Below, piece by piece: positions 5,547-7,267 of a stretch of 7,267 bases of DNA. A program made the position numbers and the translations under genes. Under the pieces are notes generated by a model. The model made no database searches, was not told the DNA's origin, and saw only the letters and a list, made by a program, of their open reading frames with translations. The stretch's first letter is position 1, and each line of letters starts with the position of its first letter. Location: NCBI GenBank assembly GCA_018830745.1, contig JAHJRU010000211.1, positions 1 to 7,267 on the forward strand, written 5' to 3'. Source of the DNA: Chloroflexota bacterium (GTDB taxonomy: Bacteria > Chloroflexota > Dehalococcoidia > Dehalococcoidales > JAHJRU01).

Positions 5547-6578
5547 TTAACCTCCTTCAGGCGGTGTTGGTTTGAAATTGCCCTCGCCTCTTTCGTATTC
5601 GCTGATGGCCTTAGTCATATTTCGCTCCACTGTTTTCTTAGCCAGTCCGATGGCGTTCTTGATGGCCTTGGCCTGGCTGCGCCCGTGAGCAATAATGACA
5701 TTCCCGTTCACCCCCAAAAGGCACGCCCCGCCATGTTCCCGGTAGTCCATTTTTCTTACCCAGGAACTCAAACTGATATCGCGTAGAAGGGCGCGCGCCC
5801 GTACGTTGTAGGCAGCAGAGGAGAGGTGCCCCAGCTGTCGCAATGAAAATAAAAAGGTGTCCCCCAGTCCCTCGATGGTTTTAAGTACAATGTTGCCGGT
5901 GAACCCGTCGGTTACGATAACATCGGCAATCCCCTTAAGTATATCCTGTCCTTCCATATTGCCGATGAAATTTAAATTAGACCGCTTCAGCATGCCGTAG
6001 GTTTCCTTGGTCAGGCGATTGCCCTTTGTTTTCTCCTCACCGTTGCTGAGCAAGCCCACCCGGGGGGAGTCTATACCAAGCACGTGCTGAGAATATATGG
6101 TGCCCAGGTGAGCAAACTCCACCAGGTGATTCGGACGGCAGTCAACGTTTACTCCGGCGTCAAGGAAAAGAACCGGATCTGAGGGGACAATATCAACTAG
6201 ACTGCACAGGGCAGGGCGTTCTACGCCCTTTATCTTGCCAAGATTGAAAAATGCGGCGGTGACTATTGCTCCGGTGTTTCCGGCGGAGACAAAGGCAGAA
6301 ACGGCATTGCTCTTTACCAGGTTAATACCCACGACTATGGAGGAGTTGGGTTTGCTGCGGACCGCTTTGACCGGGGACTCGTGCATGCCGATGGTTTCCT
6401 TGGCATCGACGATGCTAATTTCGCCTTTCTTCAGGTGCCGTCCGGCCTGCACATGGAGCATCGACCGGTTGCCTACCAGAATAATCTCCACCCCATATTC
6501 CTGAGAGGCTTTAATGGCTCCTTTTACTATCTCGTGGGGGGCATACTCCCCGCCACTGGCGTCAACCGCAATCTTCAT
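5547..6578 (-). CDS. plsX: Phosphate acyltransferase PlsX
   Basis: PlsX converts acyl-ACP and phosphate to acyl-phosphate, the acyl donor for PlsY in the first step of phospholipid synthesis. It is a soluble, membrane-associated enzyme. The 343-residue product is of normal length. Family motifs in order are VDASGGEYAP (5-14), SAGNTGA (98-104), LSNGEEKTKGN (177-187), NFIGNMEGQDI (203-213), VIVTDGFTGNIVLKT (220-234) and HGGACLLGVNG (282-292). The ATG at 6578 gives the conserved MKIAVDASGG start and has GAGGT 5 bases upstream. It follows the activase by 12 bases and precedes cvpA by 2, so it sits in the middle of a leftward operon. The common plsX neighbours (rpmF, fabH, fabD, acpP) are absent on the side that is visible. 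Confidence 0.97.
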   Translation of the reverse strand: MKIAVDASGGEYAPHEIVKGAIKASQEYGVEIILVGNRSMLHVQAGRHLKKGEISIVDAKETIGMHESPVKAVRSKPNSSIVVGINLVKSNAVSAFVSAGNTGAIVTAAFFNLGKIKGVERPALCSLVDIVPSDPVLFLDAGVNVDCRPNHLVEFAHLGTIYSQHVLGIDSPRVGLLSNGEEKTKGNRLTKETYGMLKRSNLNFIGNMEGQDILKGIADVIVTDGFTGNIVLKTIEGLGDTFLFSLRQLGHLSSAAYNVRARALLRDISLSSWVRKMDYREHGGACLLGVNGNVIIAHGRSQAKAIKNAIGLAKKTVERNMTKAISEYERGEGNFKPTPPEGG

Positions 6579-6590
6579 GGGTTACCTCGA

Positions 6591-7267
6591 TTAATTAGTT
6601 TGAATGGATTCGCTCCTCTCCCACAGGTCGCAGCGTCCTCCCCAACGAGCCAGAGCCTGGCCGTTGATAGCCAGCTGGGCAATCTCGCACAGGTTAGGGC
6701 ACGCCTGGCACTCAAAGGAAGAGGTATGATATTTTTCTTCACTTACTCCAAAGCCCTTAAAAAAGCTGGACTGTCTGTTATGTTGCATCTCCTCATGCAC
6801 CAGCAAAGCGGCTCCGATGGCGCCCATAATCTCGTGATGAGGCGGAACAGTAATTTCGGTCTCCAGCTCTGCCTGAAACGCCTTGACGATAGCCTGGTTA
6901 TAGGCTACACCGCCCTGGAACACTATTGGAGAGGTAAGCTCCTTACCCAGACCAACATTGTTAAGATAATTGCGAACCAGGGCTTGGCATAGGCCATATA
7001 GAATGTCATCAATCTTGTGCCCCATCTGCTGTTTATGCACCATGTCCGACTCCGCAAAGACGGTGCATCGCCCGGCGATTCTAACCGGCGAGGTACTCTC
7101 CAGGGCTCGCTGGCTGAACTCTTCGATGCTGAGGCTGAGGCGAAGTGCCTGATGGTCAAGGAAACTGCCCGTACCGGCAGCACAGACCGTATTCATGCCA
7201 AAGTCGGTTACCACGCCATCCCTGACGATGATAACCTTGCTATCCTGTCCGCCTATCTCAATGATGG
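6591..7267 (-). CDS. Acyl-CoA dehydratase activase, BadF/BadG/BcrA/BcrD (HgdC-like) ATPase family (partial, N-terminus outside window)
   Basis: Proteins of this family hydrolyse ATP to push an electron from a [4Fe-4S] cluster into a 2-hydroxyacyl-CoA dehydratase or benzoyl-CoA reductase. 224 C-terminal codons are in the window. Visible are IGGQDSK (near residue 4 of the fragment), VCAAGTGSFLDHQA (27-40) and GRCTVFAESDMVHKQQ (65-80). The two cysteines (C28 and C67) are 39 residues apart, the same spacing as the cluster ligands C127 and C166 of Acidaminococcus HgdC. A phosphate-loop-like FQGGVAYN (116-123) and PPHHEIMGAIGAALL (141-155) complete the ASKHA fold. After the catalytic domain comes a second cysteine set, C186-x2-C189-x3-C193 and C212, ending in GGRCDLWE. 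The GTG at 7214 is internal: the frame stays open to the window edge with conserved sequence, so the true start lies outside. The dehydratase partner is not in the window and may lie upstream. Confidence 0.93.
   Translation of the reverse strand, partial: IIEIGGQDSKVIIVRDGVVTDFGMNTVCAAGTGSFLDHQALRLSLSIEEFSQRALESTSPVRIAGRCTVFAESDMVHKQQMGHKIDDILYGLCQALVRNYLNNVGLGKELTSPIVFQGGVAYNQAIVKAFQAELETEITVPPHHEIMGAIGAALLVHEEMQHNRQSSFFKGFGVSEEKYHTSSFECQACPNLCEIAQLAINGQALARWGGRCDLWERSESIQTN

Noticed and set aside
6381..6992. A 203-codon open frame on the plus strand across the plsX and activase boundary.
   Set aside because: It is antisense to two strongly conserved genes, its translation has no recognisable motif, and it has no supporting ribosome binding site.
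1..7267. CRISPR array, tRNA or rRNA gene, transposase, phage or defence genes.
   Set aside because: No regularly spaced repeats, no cloverleaf-like sequence and no matching protein motifs were seen on either strand. The protein-coding content is conserved metabolic and housekeeping genes.

Overview
The window looks like chromosomal DNA of an anaerobic bacterium of roughly even base composition. The best guess is Chloroflexota of the Dehalococcoidia type. This is an inference from the protein repertoire (a nuoABCD-type complex I cluster, an Alvin-type 2[4Fe-4S] ferredoxin, a 2-hydroxyacyl-CoA dehydratase-type activase, and a REP-like ATTGC...GCAAT palindrome) and not a proven assignment.

Layout. 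(1) Positions 1-2214, minus strand: the start of a complex I operon in the order nuoA-nuoB-nuoC-nuoD, tightly packed, with nuoD running off the left edge. (2) Positions 2215-2544: a 330-base divergent intergenic region. It holds a candidate nuo promoter with an extended -10, a palindromic repeat, and a candidate promoter for the rightward genes. (3) Positions 2545-3931, plus strand: rsmD and coaD overlapping at TTGA, then a ferredoxin gene with its own candidate promoter. (4) Positions 3932-4143: a convergent intergenic gap with one perfect hairpin. (5) Positions 4144-7267, minus strand: in transcription order an acyl-CoA dehydratase activase (5' end missing), plsX, cvpA, and a 3-hydroxyacyl-CoA dehydrogenase gene broken by a frameshift exactly at its active-site Asn-Thr-Ser motif.

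How the genes fit together. NuoA-D are one membrane subunit and three peripheral subunits of a proton-pumping quinone oxidoreductase. The electron-input module cannot be judged because the operon continues outside the window. RsmD and CoaD are housekeeping functions (16S rRNA methylation and coenzyme A synthesis). The ferredoxin and the activase both point to low-potential electron carriers. The activase, PlsX and the dehydrogenase remnant all touch acyl-CoA, acyl-ACP or acyl-phosphate chemistry.

I found no convincing undescribed system. The most notable items are the broken dehydrogenase, a NuoA lacking a conserved membrane glutamate, the palindromic repeat between two divergent promoters, and the C-terminal cysteine cluster on a stand-alone activase.
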